The translations under genes and the position numbers were made by a program. Positions 8,660 through 17,127 of a stretch of DNA of 64,000 nt are shown here, piece by piece. The stretch comes from Rhodobacterales bacterium HKCCE2091. GTDB lineage: Bacteria; Pseudomonadota; Alphaproteobacteria; Rhodobacterales; Rhodobacteraceae. How positions within the stretch are numbered: the first letter of the stretch is position 1; each line of letters starts with the position of its first letter. The notes under the pieces are model-generated. The model searched no databases. It saw only the letters and a list, made by a program, of their open reading frames with translations, and was not told where the DNA came from. The stretch is taken from the NCBI GenBank assembly GCA_015689685.1, contig WVSL01000002.1:124001-188000 (forward strand). The letters run 5' to 3'.

Positions 8660-9169
8660 ATGGATCTGGAAAGCTTCCTGCAATCGCTGCAACAGGGCGG
8701 CCTGTCGCAATTCATCCAGCTCTCGGCCTGGGCGTTCCCGGTGATCGAGTCGATCCACGTCGTGTCGATCACGCTGGTGTTCGGCGTCATCGCCATCGTC
8801 GACCTGCGCCTGCTCGGCGTCGCGTCGGTGTCGCGCCGGGTGTCGGAGGTCGCGCGCGACTGCCTGCCGCTGACCTGGGTGTTCTTCGCCCTCGCCGTCT
8901 TCACCGGGCTCCTGATGTTCGTCACCAATGCGCCGGTCTACTTCGACAACACCTGGTTCCGCTGGAAGATGCTGTTCATCGCGCTCGCGGGCGTGAACAT
9001 GCTGATCTTCGAGCTCATCACCGCGCGGTCGATGCCGGTCTGGGACGATGGCTCGGTCTCGGTTCCGGGGCCCGGGAAACTGGCGGGGCTGCTGTCGATC
9101 GGGTTCTGGATCGCGGTGATCCTGTGCGGCCGGATGATCGGCTTCACGCTCTACGCGCTGCCGTTCTAG
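8660..9169 (+). CDS. DUF6644 family four-helix membrane protein (second copy)
   Basis: The 169-residue protein has four hydrophobic segments and the DUF6644 pattern seen at 3712: a helix with SIHVVSITLVFG, then VDLRLLG, WKMLFI, and a final helix with CGRMIG. The start at 8660 is preceded by GGGG at reasonable spacing and removes a short non-hydrophobic leader. It is divergent from the cytochrome c'-like gene at 7897, so the two may share a control region. Role unknown; cytoplasmic membrane location is clear. Confidence 0.8.
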   Translation: MDLESFLQSLQQGGLSQFIQLSAWAFPVIESIHVVSITLVFGVIAIVDLRLLGVASVSRRVSEVARDCLPLTWVFFALAVFTGLLMFVTNAPVYFDNTWFRWKMLFIALAGVNMLIFELITARSMPVWDDGSVSVPGPGKLAGLLSIGFWIAVILCGRMIGFTLYALPF

Positions 9170-9173
9170 CACC

Positions 9174-9192
9174 GCGCCGGGCGAACCGGCGC
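9174..9192. terminator. Hairpin between convergent genes
   Basis: A 7-bp GC-only stem (9174-9180 with 9186-9192) with loop GCGAA lies between the DUF6644 stop and the convergent gene. There is no T-run, so termination strength is uncertain. Confidence 0.35.
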
Positions 9193-9199
9193 GACGCCT

Positions 9200-9793
9200 T
9201 CAGTCGACCCGCTGGAACTCGATCACGCCCGGCGCAAGCTCGTAGAACCCGGCGAGGTGCAGGGTCACTTCCACCGGCTCGAACCCGTCGTTGCGGAAGA
9301 ACCAGCCGTGGATGCCGTCGATCGGCGCGGTCAGCCGGCCCTGCGACGCGGTCCCTTCGTCGGCGATGTAGTCCATCACGGTCATCTGCTCGCCGTCCTC
9401 GGCGAGGGTGTGGCCGTGGAACTCGTACCAGAGCGGGCGGTCCGCTTCCCACCGGTAGACCACGTCGTCACCGGAGGCGACCGTGATCTTGTATTCGACC
9501 TGCCCCCAGTTCTCCGCCATCCCGCCGACGCGGATGGTGACGGTATCCTCGCGCCAGGCCGTCGCGGGCCGGGTCGCCACCTCGGGCGGGGCCGAAAGCC
9601 GGGTCTCGACCACGAACTCGGGCGGTTCGGACAGGGCGAGGATGCCGGTCGCGGCACCGAAGCCGGTGGGATCCACGCCGTATTCCGCCGGCAGGACCGC
9701 CAGCACCACGACCGCGAGCGCGGCGGCGGCGGAGCCCGCGGTGTAGGCGGCGAGCCGGCCGGGTGCGGGGTGGGTGATTTCCGTCGTCGTCAT
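9200..9793 (-). CDS. Membrane-anchored periplasmic protein (unnamed)
   Basis: The 197-residue protein has one transmembrane segment near residues 15-45 (SAAAALAVVVLAVLP) followed by a soluble beta-rich domain with blocks such as WYEFHGHT, DGIHGWFFRN and AGFYEL. It should sit in the inner membrane with its main domain in the periplasm. It overlaps the HupE/UreJ gene by four bases (ATGA at 9790-9793), so the two are translationally coupled. The conserved aromatic and His residues in FHGHT and IHGWF could bind a metal or cofactor. No function is known to me. Confidence 0.65.
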   Translation of the reverse strand: MTTTEITHPAPGRLAAYTAGSAAAALAVVVLAVLPAEYGVDPTGFGAATGILALSEPPEFVVETRLSAPPEVATRPATAWREDTVTIRVGGMAENWGQVEYKITVASGDDVVYRWEADRPLWYEFHGHTLAEDGEQMTVMDYIADEGTASQGRLTAPIDGIHGWFFRNDGFEPVEVTLHLAGFYELAPGVIEFQRVD

Positions 9794-10470
9794 GCCGCCG
9801 CCCTTTCGATGAAGTACCCGCCGAGCTGAAAGAAGCAGAGCCCGAAGCCGAGCGCCATCAGCACCACGTTCGCCGCGACCGCCTGCCCGGCGAAGCGCGG
9901 GCTCGCGCGCCAGAGGGTGATCGCCGCGAGGATCAGGCTCAGCGCGATGAGCTGCCCGATTTCGACCCCGAGGTTGAACGACAGGATGTTGCCGATCAGC
10001 CCGTCGCCCGAAAGCGCCACGTCCTGCAGTTTCGTCGCGAGGCCGAAGCCGTGGACGAGGCCGAAGCCGAGCACGGCGGCGCGGGTGTCGTAATGCCTGA
10101 GACCCCGGAACGCGCCGAGGTTGTCGAGCGCCTTCCACACCACCGACAGACCCACCACCGCGTCGACCAGGTAGGGCGACAGGTGGAGCCCGCCGAGCAC
10201 CCCGAAGAGCAGGGTCAGCGAATGGCCGATGGAGAACATCGTGACGTAGAGCGCCACGTCGCGCAGGCGGTAGAGGAAGAACACCACGCCCGCGAGGAAC
10301 AGGAGGTGATCGTAGCCGGTCACCATGTGTTTCGCGCCGAGGTAGAGCCACGGCCCCACGGCGAGGCCCGATGCGCCCGCCATCCACTCCGCGTCGCCGC
10401 CCGCCACCCCGTGCGCCGCCGCCGGACCGGCAGCGAGCGAGAACAGGAGGAGGAGCGCGGCCCGAGCCAT
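9790..10470 (-). CDS. HupE/UreJ family membrane protein
   Basis: The 226-residue protein has an N-terminal signal-like helix ending AAAHG and about six further membrane segments. It carries GYDHLLFL, FSIGHSLTL and LVHGFGLA, the hallmark histidine motifs of the HupE/UreJ_2 family. Characterised members are linked to nickel or cobalt uptake, but members outside hydrogenase and urease loci have unproved roles. No hydrogenase or urease gene is nearby. It sits 2 bases downstream of the intradiol dioxygenase gene and overlaps the anchored-protein gene, forming a three-gene minus-strand operon. Confidence 0.8.
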   Translation of the reverse strand: MARAALLLLFSLAAGPAAAHGVAGGDAEWMAGASGLAVGPWLYLGAKHMVTGYDHLLFLAGVVFFLYRLRDVALYVTMFSIGHSLTLLFGVLGGLHLSPYLVDAVVGLSVVWKALDNLGAFRGLRHYDTRAAVLGFGLVHGFGLATKLQDVALSGDGLIGNILSFNLGVEIGQLIALSLILAAITLWRASPRFAGQAVAANVVLMALGFGLCFFQLGGYFIERAAA

Positions 10471-10472
10471 CG

Positions 10473-11333
10473 TCAGCGCGGCTTCGACAGGCCGAAGCGA
10501 TGGTCGAGCCGGTACCAGTCGGCGTCGAGCCTGCGCCCCCCCGGCCCCTCGCCCGCGGGCTGGCGCACCGGCGCGACGATCAGGCTGTCCTTGACCCCGA
10601 ACACCGCGTCGCTGTCGAGGTAGGTGTCACCGTCGATGAAAAGATGGGTCACGAGCGTCTGGAAGCCCTCGGCGGCGATCATGAAATGGACATGGGCCGG
10701 TCGCCACGGGTGGCGGCCCGTGGCCTTCAGCATGTCGCCCACCGGGCCGTCGTCAGGAATCGGGTAGGCCGATGGCAGGATCGACCACAGCCTGAACCGG
10801 CCCTCCGCGTCGGTGACGAAACGGGCGCGCAGGTCGGCTTCCGCCCCCGGTTTCTGCACGTCGTAATAGCCGTCGTCGTCGGATTGCCAGACATCGACCG
10901 TGGACCCGGCGAGCGGTGTTCCGGCGGCGTCCGTCACCTGGCCGTCGATCCACATCGGTTCGCCCGCCTCGCCGCCCGATATGTCGGCCCCGTCCGGCCG
11001 GACCGGCGGGTTGTCGACGTAGAACGGCCCCAGGACCGTGGTCTGGGTCGCGCCCTCCTCCGTCGGGTGGTTGATCGCGTCGATCAGCATCGACAGGCCG
11101 AGCGTGTCCGACAGCAGGATGAATTCCTGCCGCTTGTCGTCGCACATCTGCCCGGTGCGGGTCAGGAAGCCGACCGCGCGTTCCCATTCCGGGATCGTCA
11201 GTTGCACGTCGCGGGCGAAATCGTGCAGGTGGCGCGTCAGGCTCTGCATGATCTCGCGCAGGCGCGGGTCGGGCGTGGCGGCGAAGCGGTCGAGCACCGC
11301 TTCGGTGATCGTGGTCTGGTTGAAATCGCGCAT
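10473..11333 (-). CDS. Intradiol ring-cleavage dioxygenase (hydroxyquinol/catechol 1,2-dioxygenase type)
   Basis: The 286-residue enzyme has an N-terminal helical dimerisation domain with the CDDKRQEFILLSDTLG-type block that is characteristic of hydroxyquinol and related catechol 1,2-dioxygenases, then the intradiol beta domain. The four non-heme Fe(III) ligands are visible: Tyr156 (DDGYY), Tyr190 (LPSAYP), His214 and His216 (RPAHVHF). The expected reaction is oxygen-dependent ortho cleavage of a catecholic ring to a muconate or maleylacetate precursor. The ATG at 11333 was preferred over upstream in-frame positions because homology-like sequence starts there. No maleylacetate reductase is adjacent. 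The hydroxyquinol assignment rests on the N-terminal block and needs similarity search to confirm. Confidence 0.85.
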   Translation of the reverse strand: MRDFNQTTITEAVLDRFAATPDPRLREIMQSLTRHLHDFARDVQLTIPEWERAVGFLTRTGQMCDDKRQEFILLSDTLGLSMLIDAINHPTEEGATQTTVLGPFYVDNPPVRPDGADISGGEAGEPMWIDGQVTDAAGTPLAGSTVDVWQSDDDGYYDVQKPGAEADLRARFVTDAEGRFRLWSILPSAYPIPDDGPVGDMLKATGRHPWRPAHVHFMIAAEGFQTLVTHLFIDGDTYLDSDAVFGVKDSLIVAPVRQPAGEGPGGRRLDADWYRLDHRFGLSKPR

Positions 11334-11788
11334 GGTCCGTCCCGTTCCTCCCGCCGGATGCTGCCGGCTCCTCGCCCCCGATCCTCGCGCCGGGACGGGG
11401 CGAGAGCCTGCACAGACCCCGCCGGCATCATGCACGAAACGATCCCGACCACGGCGCGACCGGCCCGGCGCGGGCCAAAACAGCCGAATCTTATCGCCCA
11501 TTCCCGGCAGGACGGGGCTTCGCCGCGGCGGGCAAGCTGTCTGCGTGAAACCCCGGTTCAGGACGCGGGGCAAGGCAGATGTCCGAGGTCGGAAGTGGCT
11601 GATACCGAAGCGAAACCATCCACTCTCGCATTCGCGGGGGGCGCAGACGGCGCGATGGATCTCGCTAATTGGTCTGGCCATTGCGCTTGCCTTGGGGAAC
11701 TGTGCCCACGTCACGATGCTACCGGAACGGATCGATCGGGAGGCGGCGGGTGCCGCCGGGCCGGTCGGGATTCAGAGGGAGGAAACCA
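11334..11788. other. 455-base divergent intergenic region
   Basis: This stretch separates the dioxygenase operon (minus) from the ABC importer (plus) and must carry both promoters. Open frames through it are arginine-rich extensions of real genes. The only motif I can point to is a GntR-like palindrome at 11668-11682. No RNA gene or small gene is evident. Confidence 0.5.
11668..11682. promoter_or_regulatory. Candidate GntR-type operator upstream of the ABC importer
   Basis: ATTGG-TCTGG-CCATT is an imperfect palindrome that resembles the AATGG-N5-CCATT sites found at 43-59 kb. It lies 107 bases before the binding-protein start. No GntR gene is adjacent, so the assignment is tentative. Confidence 0.3.
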
Positions 11789-13069
11789 ATGATCACCAGA
11801 CGGCGCTTGCTCGGCTCGGCCGCGGCTACCGGGGTCGTAACCTCGGTCGGGGGCCTTGCCGCCCCTGCCCTCGCGCAGGGCACGACGGTCCGCATCGGCT
11901 ATGTCAGCCCGCAGACCGGCCCGCTCGCCGGGTTCGCGGAGGCCGACGCCTTCACCATCGACGCCTTCAACAGGGTCGCCGCCGAACAGGGGCTGGATGT
12001 CGAGGTCATCGTCAAGGACAGCCAGTCGAACCCGAACCGGGCTGCCGACGTGGCGCAGGAGCTGATCATCGACGACGAGGTGAACCTGATCCTCGTCGCC
12101 TCCACCCCCGAGACGACCAACCCGGTCTCGACCGTGGCCGAGAACGAGGGCATCCCGGTGATCTCGACCGTGGCGCCCTGGCAACCCTACTTCATCGGCC
12201 AGCAGGGCAACCCGGGCGACCCGGAAAGCTGGCGGCCGTTCGACTACTCCTACCACTACTTCTGGGGTCTTGAGGACGTCATCGCCGTCTTCACCAACAT
12301 GTGGAACCAGCTCGACACCAACAAGGTGGTCGGCGGGCTGTTCCCGAACGACGCGGACGGCAACGCCTGGGGCGATCCGAACGTGGGCCTCGCGCCGGGG
12401 CTGGCCGCTGCCGGCTACACCCTGCACGATCCCGGCCGCTACCAGAACCTGACCGACGATTTCACCGCGCAGATCAACGCGTTCCGCCAGGCCAATGCCG
12501 ACATCATCACCGGCGTCGTGATCCCGCCGGACTTCACCACGTTCCGCAACCAGTCGATCCAGCAGGGGCTGAGCCCTAAGGCGATCACCGTCGCCAAGGC
12601 GATCCTGTTCCCGCAGTCGGTCGAGACGCTCGGCGAGGCGGGCCACAACCTGTCGTCCGAGGTCTGGTGGACGCCGAACCACCCGTTCACGTCCTCCCTG
12701 ACCGGGCAGAGCGGCCAGGACCTGGCCTCCGCCTTCACCGAGGCGACGGGGCGGCCCTGGACCCAGCCGATCGGCTTCGTCCACTCGCTGTTCGAAATGG
12801 CCGCGGATGTCATCAAGCGCACCGACGACCCGACCGACCCCGACGCGGTGGTCGAGGCGATCCGGGCCTCGGACGTCAACTCCATCGTCGGCCGCATCGC
12901 CTGGGACGGCGACAACCTGCCGCCCTTCGCCGCGCAGAACGTCTGCAAGACGCCGCTCGTCGGCGGCCAGTGGCGGATGCAGGACGGCGGCGGGTTCGAT
13001 CTCGTGGTGGTCGACAACCAGACCGCGCCCGACGTTCCGACCCAGGGGACGATGGAGCCGCTGGCCTGA
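11789..13069 (+). CDS. ABC transporter substrate-binding protein (LivK/HAAT type)
   Basis: The 426-residue protein starts with a twin-arginine-like leader (ITRRRLLGSAAATG) and a cleavage site near ALAQG. The rest is a type-1 periplasmic binding fold, with VRIGYVSPQTGPLAGF at the mature N-terminus and ASTPETTNPV forming part of the ligand-pocket loop. It delivers a small ligand to the permease encoded downstream. GAGGGAGGAAACC precedes the start. Members of this group bind amino acids, amides, urea or aromatic acids, and the ligand cannot be read from sequence here. It is the first gene of a five-gene importer operon. Confidence 0.9.
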   Translation: MITRRRLLGSAAATGVVTSVGGLAAPALAQGTTVRIGYVSPQTGPLAGFAEADAFTIDAFNRVAAEQGLDVEVIVKDSQSNPNRAADVAQELIIDDEVNLILVASTPETTNPVSTVAENEGIPVISTVAPWQPYFIGQQGNPGDPESWRPFDYSYHYFWGLEDVIAVFTNMWNQLDTNKVVGGLFPNDADGNAWGDPNVGLAPGLAAAGYTLHDPGRYQNLTDDFTAQINAFRQANADIITGVVIPPDFTTFRNQSIQQGLSPKAITVAKAILFPQSVETLGEAGHNLSSEVWWTPNHPFTSSLTGQSGQDLASAFTEATGRPWTQPIGFVHSLFEMAADVIKRTDDPTDPDAVVEAIRASDVNSIVGRIAWDGDNLPPFAAQNVCKTPLVGGQWRMQDGGGFDLVVVDNQTAPDVPTQGTMEPLA

Positions 13070-13071
13070 GC

Positions 13072-13857
13072 ATGGCGCAGACCGCATCGCAGATCGCCGG
13101 CTCCGGGTCCGCCCCGGAGCCGGCACCCGACTCCGCCCCCCGGATCCTGTCGCTGACCGGCGTCTGCAAGAGCTTCGGCGCGCTGAAGGTCACCGACGAG
13201 GTCAGCTTCGAGCTTCCGCAGGGCCAGGCGCTCGGCATCATCGGCCCGAACGGGGCCGGGAAGTCGACGCTGTTCAACCTCATCACCGGTAACATCGCCG
13301 CCGATGCCGGCCGGATCGAGTTCCTCGACACCGATGTCACGCGCACCCCGCCGATGAGCCGCTGTCTGATGGGGATCGGCCGGTCGTTCCAGATCCCGCA
13401 GCCCTTCGACAAGCTGACCGTGTTCGAGAACCTGCTCGTCGCCGCCACCCACGGCCGGAAGCTGTCCGAGCGCGAGGTCGGCAGCGACTGCGCCGCGATC
13501 CTCGACCGGACCGGCCTGATGCGGGTCGCCAATTCCCCCGCGGGCAGCCTGTCGCTTCTGCAGCGCAAGCGGCTCGAGCTCGCCCGCGCGCTCGCCACCG
13601 ACCCGAAGCTCCTGCTGCTCGACGAGATCGCGGGCGGGCTGACCGACGCGGAATGCGTCGAGCTCGTCGACACCATCCGCGCGATCCACCGCGGCGGCAC
13701 CACCATCGTCTGGATCGAGCACGTCCTGCACGCGCTGACCAGCGTGGTCGAACGCATCCTCGTGCTGGACTTCGGCCGCGTCGTCGCCGTCGGCCCGCCC
13801 GACGAGGTGATGGCGTCGAAGGAAGTGCGCGAGATCTATCTCGGGATCGAGGTCTGA
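13072..13857 (+). CDS. ABC transporter ATP-binding protein (LivG type)
   Basis: The 261-residue ATPase has Walker A GPNGAGKS (58-65), Q-loop near Gln107, Walker B LLLLDE (180-185) and the switch His217 (IEHV). The signature motif reads LSLLQ (160-164) in place of LSGGQ, so both usual glycines are absent. It is otherwise a typical LivG, including the GRSFQIPQPF block. It starts 2 bases after the binding-protein gene and pairs with the LivF protein encoded next. It powers uptake through the LivH/LivM channel at the cytoplasmic face of the inner membrane. Confidence 0.9.
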   Translation: MAQTASQIAGSGSAPEPAPDSAPRILSLTGVCKSFGALKVTDEVSFELPQGQALGIIGPNGAGKSTLFNLITGNIAADAGRIEFLDTDVTRTPPMSRCLMGIGRSFQIPQPFDKLTVFENLLVAATHGRKLSEREVGSDCAAILDRTGLMRVANSPAGSLSLLQRKRLELARALATDPKLLLLDEIAGGLTDAECVELVDTIRAIHRGGTTIVWIEHVLHALTSVVERILVLDFGRVVAVGPPDEVMASKEVREIYLGIEV

Positions 13858-13858
13858 C

Positions 13859-14566
13859 ATGGCGCAACTCGAAACCCGCGGCCTGACCGCACGCTACGGC
13901 GACTTCCAGGCGCTGTTCGGCATCGACCTCACGCTCGACGAGGGCGAGACCATCGCCATCATCGGCGCGAACGGGGCCGGCAAGACGACGCTGCTGCGCT
14001 CCATCGCCGGCGTGCTTCGACAGGATCCGGGCATGGTCCGCTTCGACGGGCAGGACATCGGCCACCTTCCGGCCGACGAGATCATGGCCCGCGGCATCGC
14101 GATGGTTCCCGAGGGGCGCAAGCTGTTCCCCTCGCTCTCGGTCGAGGAGAACCTTCTGATCGGCGCCTATGGGCGCAAGGTCGGCGGGGCCTGGACGCCC
14201 GACGCGATCTACGACCTGTTCCCGATCCTGAAGGAACGCCGAAACAACCCCGGCACCGCGCTGTCGGGCGGGCAGCAGCAGATGGTCGCGATCGGCCGGG
14301 CGCTGATGTCGAACCCGCGGGTGCTGCTCTGCGACGAGATCAGCCTCGGCCTTGCGCCGGTGGTCATCCGCGACATCTACGCCGCCCTGCCCCGCATCCG
14401 CGAAAGCGGCGCGAGCGTGGTGGTGGTCGAACAGGACATAGGCACCGCGCTGAAGGTCGCGGGCCGGGTCTACTGCATCATGGAGGGGCGCGTGACGCTC
14501 GAGGGAACGCCCGACACGGTCAGCCGCGACGATATCCACCGGGCCTATTTCGGGGCCGCGGCATGA
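13859..14566 (+). CDS. ABC transporter ATP-binding protein (LivF type)
   Basis: The 235-residue ATPase has Walker A GANGAGKT (36-43), a standard LSGGQ signature (135-139), Walker B VLLCDE (155-160) and the LGLAP motif typical of LivF. It lies one base after livG-type gene and overlaps the permease gene by four bases (ATGA at 14563). It is the second ATPase of the importer; with a degenerate signature in its partner, the composite ATP sites would be asymmetric. Confidence 0.9.
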   Translation: MAQLETRGLTARYGDFQALFGIDLTLDEGETIAIIGANGAGKTTLLRSIAGVLRQDPGMVRFDGQDIGHLPADEIMARGIAMVPEGRKLFPSLSVEENLLIGAYGRKVGGAWTPDAIYDLFPILKERRNNPGTALSGGQQQMVAIGRALMSNPRVLLCDEISLGLAPVVIRDIYAALPRIRESGASVVVVEQDIGTALKVAGRVYCIMEGRVTLEGTPDTVSRDDIHRAYFGAAA

Positions 14567-15426
14567 TCGGCGCGGACACCATCATCCAAGGCGTGCTGCT
14601 CGGCGGGCTCTACGCGCTGTTCGCCGCGGGGCTCAGCCTCGTGTTCGGCATCATGCGGCTCGTGAACCTCGCCCACGGCGACCTGATCGTGCTCGCGGCC
14701 TACCTCCTGCTCGTCGTCACGACCGCGCTCGGGCTCGGGCCCTTCGTCGCGCTCCTCGTCGCGGCGCCGGCGATGTTCGTGATCGGCTGGACGCTGCAAC
14801 GAGTGGTCCTGAACCGTGTGCTCGGCCCCGACATCCTGCCGCCGCTGCTGGTGACCTTCGGCCTGTCCGTCGTGCTTCAGAACGCGCTGCTCGAAGGCTT
14901 CACCAACGACAGCCGCCGCCTGCGCGCGGGCCCGCTGGAAACCGCGTCGGTCGATCTCGGCGTGGCGATGGTCGGGGTCATGCCGCTGATGACCTTCGCC
15001 TCGGCGGTCGCCGTGATCCTCGCGTTGCAATGGCTATTCTACCGGACCGAGCTTGGCCGCGCCTTCCGCGCCACCTCGGACGACCCGGTGACGGCGAGCC
15101 TGATGGGCGTCAAGCCCGCCTCGATCTTCGCCACCGCGACCGGCATCGCCATGCTCGTCGTCACCATCGCCGCGCTGTTCCTCGGCACCCGCGCGAACTT
15201 CGACCCGACGATCGGCCCCGCGCGCCTGATCTACGCCTTCCAGGCCGTCATCATCGGCGGGCTCGGATCGCTCTGGGGTACGCTCGCGGGCGGCGTCATC
15301 ATCGGCGTCGCGCAGACCGTGGGCGCCGCGATCAACCCCGAGTGGCAGATCCTCGCGGGCCACATCGCCTTTCTCGCCGTGCTGCTGATCCGCCCGCGCG
15401 GCCTGTTCCCGAGGGCCGTTGACTGA
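14563..15426 (+). CDS. Branched-chain-type ABC permease (LivH type)
   Basis: The 287-residue protein is hydrophobic, with about eight helices. It has the LivH landmarks GGLYALFAAGLSLVFGIMRLVNLAHGDL, given here only in part, near residues 10-40, and a conserved VIIGGLGSLWGTLAGG loop near residues 226-241 that contacts the ATPases. It starts inside the livF-type stop codon and ends one base into the next permease. It forms the inner-membrane channel with the LivM-type subunit. Confidence 0.9.
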   Translation: MIGADTIIQGVLLGGLYALFAAGLSLVFGIMRLVNLAHGDLIVLAAYLLLVVTTALGLGPFVALLVAAPAMFVIGWTLQRVVLNRVLGPDILPPLLVTFGLSVVLQNALLEGFTNDSRRLRAGPLETASVDLGVAMVGVMPLMTFASAVAVILALQWLFYRTELGRAFRATSDDPVTASLMGVKPASIFATATGIAMLVVTIAALFLGTRANFDPTIGPARLIYAFQAVIIGGLGSLWGTLAGGVIIGVAQTVGAAINPEWQILAGHIAFLAVLLIRPRGLFPRAVD

Positions 15427-16487
15427 TGAGCGACGTGACCACCTACTCCGTCACCACCCGCACCCGCGCCTCGGTCGTCGCCGGGCTGATCGCGCTGGCG
15501 CTCGCCGTCGTTGCCGTCGTGCTGCCCGCCTTCGCGTCGCGCGCGCTGATCCAGGACCTGTTCTTCATCCTCACCATGCTGTCGCTGGCACAGTACTGGA
15601 ACCTGCTTGCCGGCTACGGCGGGCTGGTCAGCGTCGGCCAGCAGGCCTTCGTCGGTTTCGGCGCCTACATGCTGTTCGGCCCGGTCATCCTGTGGGGGCT
15701 GAACCCGGTGCCCGCGCTGCTCCTGTCCGGGGTCTTCGCGCTCCTGCTCGCGCTGCCCACCGCCTTCTTCGCGTTCCGCCTGCACGGCGCCTACTTCGCC
15801 ATCGGCACCTGGGTCGTGGCCGAGGTGGTGCGGCTGTCGGTGGCGATGTGGAAGGACGTGGGCGGCGGCACCGGCACCTCGCTCCCGCGGGAGGCGCGGA
15901 GCGAGATGTGGGGCGTGCCGCAGATCGAGGCGATGTTCGACGTCCGCACCTCGGCCGCTCAGGACATCCTCGCCTACTGGATCGCGCTGGCCGTCGCGGT
16001 GGCGACCATCGGCGGCATCTACGCCTTCCTGCGCACCAAGCGTGGGCTGTCGCTCGCCGCGCTCCGCGACAACGCGGAGGCCGCGCGGTCGGTCGGCGTC
16101 GATGCCGCGCGGATCAAGTGGACCGTGTTCCTGATCGCCGCCTTCGGCACCGGCATCGTCGGCGGCCTGATCTTCCTGCAGAACGGCCGGATCAGTCCCG
16201 ACAGCGCGTTCTCCGTGATCGACTGGACCGCCTTCGTCATCTTCATCGTCGTGATCGGCGGGATCGGCACCATCGAGGGCCCGATCCTCGGCGTGCTGGT
16301 GTTCTTCTTCCTGCAGACCTTCCTCGCGGATTTCGGATCCTGGTATCTCCTGACCCTCGGCGCGCTCGGCATCGCGATCATGCTGTTCGCGCCGCGCGGG
16401 CTCTGGGGCCTGATCTCTGAGAAGACCGGGCTGCACCTGTTCCCGATCCAGCGCCGACTGGTGATCGGGCCTGGGCGGGACCGCTGA
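15426..16487 (+). CDS. Branched-chain-type ABC permease (LivM type)
   Basis: The 353-residue protein has eight to ten hydrophobic segments and LivM landmarks: LAQYWNLLAGYGGLVSVGQQAFVG-like block, partly quoted as GGLVSVGQQAFVGFG, an AARSVGVDAARIK block, and VIGGIGTIEGPILG near the C-terminus. The start overlaps the previous stop by one base (TGATG). It completes a standard five-subunit importer. No regulator is adjacent. Confidence 0.9.
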   Translation: MSDVTTYSVTTRTRASVVAGLIALALAVVAVVLPAFASRALIQDLFFILTMLSLAQYWNLLAGYGGLVSVGQQAFVGFGAYMLFGPVILWGLNPVPALLLSGVFALLLALPTAFFAFRLHGAYFAIGTWVVAEVVRLSVAMWKDVGGGTGTSLPREARSEMWGVPQIEAMFDVRTSAAQDILAYWIALAVAVATIGGIYAFLRTKRGLSLAALRDNAEAARSVGVDAARIKWTVFLIAAFGTGIVGGLIFLQNGRISPDSAFSVIDWTAFVIFIVVIGGIGTIEGPILGVLVFFFLQTFLADFGSWYLLTLGALGIAIMLFAPRGLWGLISEKTGLHLFPIQRRLVIGPGRDR

Positions 16488-16593
16488 GCCGGACGCACAC
16501 CCGCGGGCCAGGGGCGCTCGCACGATCTTGAATTCGCCTTGGAAATCATTATGATATCCTGCCAACAAGAAGAACACCAAGGCAGTATCGGCA

Positions 16594-17049
16594 ATGATGC
16601 ACCAGCTCAGGACGGCGTGGAGCGATTACATCCGCCCCATGCTCCGGCGGCCCGAACGGGTCCAGATCGCGGCGCTGTGCCACCGCGGTGACGGCCCCGC
16701 GCGCGAGGTGCTGCTGGTCACGAGCCGGGACACCGGGCGCTGGATCCTGCCCAAGGGCTGGCCGATTCGGGGCCAGGACGCCGCCGGGACCGCGCTCCAG
16801 GAAGCGTGGGAGGAGGCCGGCGTCCGCCGGGGCCGCGCGGCCGAGGCGATCGGCAGCTACTGCTACGACAAGGGGCTCGACGGCGACTGGGCGGTGGCCG
16901 TGCGGACCTATGTCATCCCGGTCGCGGTCGAGGAGATGTCCGACACCTACCCCGAGGCGCGCGAACGCCGGCGCGAATGGGTGCGCCCGTCCGAGGCCGC
17001 CGCGCGCGTCGCGGAGCCGGAACTGAGGGCGATCCTCGCGACGTTCTGA
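16594..17049 (+). CDS. Nudix hydrolase
   Basis: The 151-residue protein has the Nudix fold of the DIPP-like group, with WILPKGWPIRG before the helix and QEAWEEAGV in the Nudix box (residues 69-77). Two usual residues are changed: the first box Glu is Gln61 and the Arg of REUXEE is Gln69. The metal-binding Glu73 and Glu74 remain, so activity is likely retained. Possible substrates are diphosphoinositol-type or dinucleoside polyphosphates; sequence alone does not decide. It stands alone, 78 bases before the phosphate transporter, and the phosphate link may be meaningful. Confidence 0.85.
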   Translation: MMHQLRTAWSDYIRPMLRRPERVQIAALCHRGDGPAREVLLVTSRDTGRWILPKGWPIRGQDAAGTALQEAWEEAGVRRGRAAEAIGSYCYDKGLDGDWAVAVRTYVIPVAVEEMSDTYPEARERRREWVRPSEAAARVAEPELRAILATF

Positions 17050-17127
17050 GGCACCCCGGAACCCGCCTTCCCGGTTGAACCCAAGGGCCGATGCCACTAC
17101 TCAGCCCGAACCGCGGGAGGAGGACGC

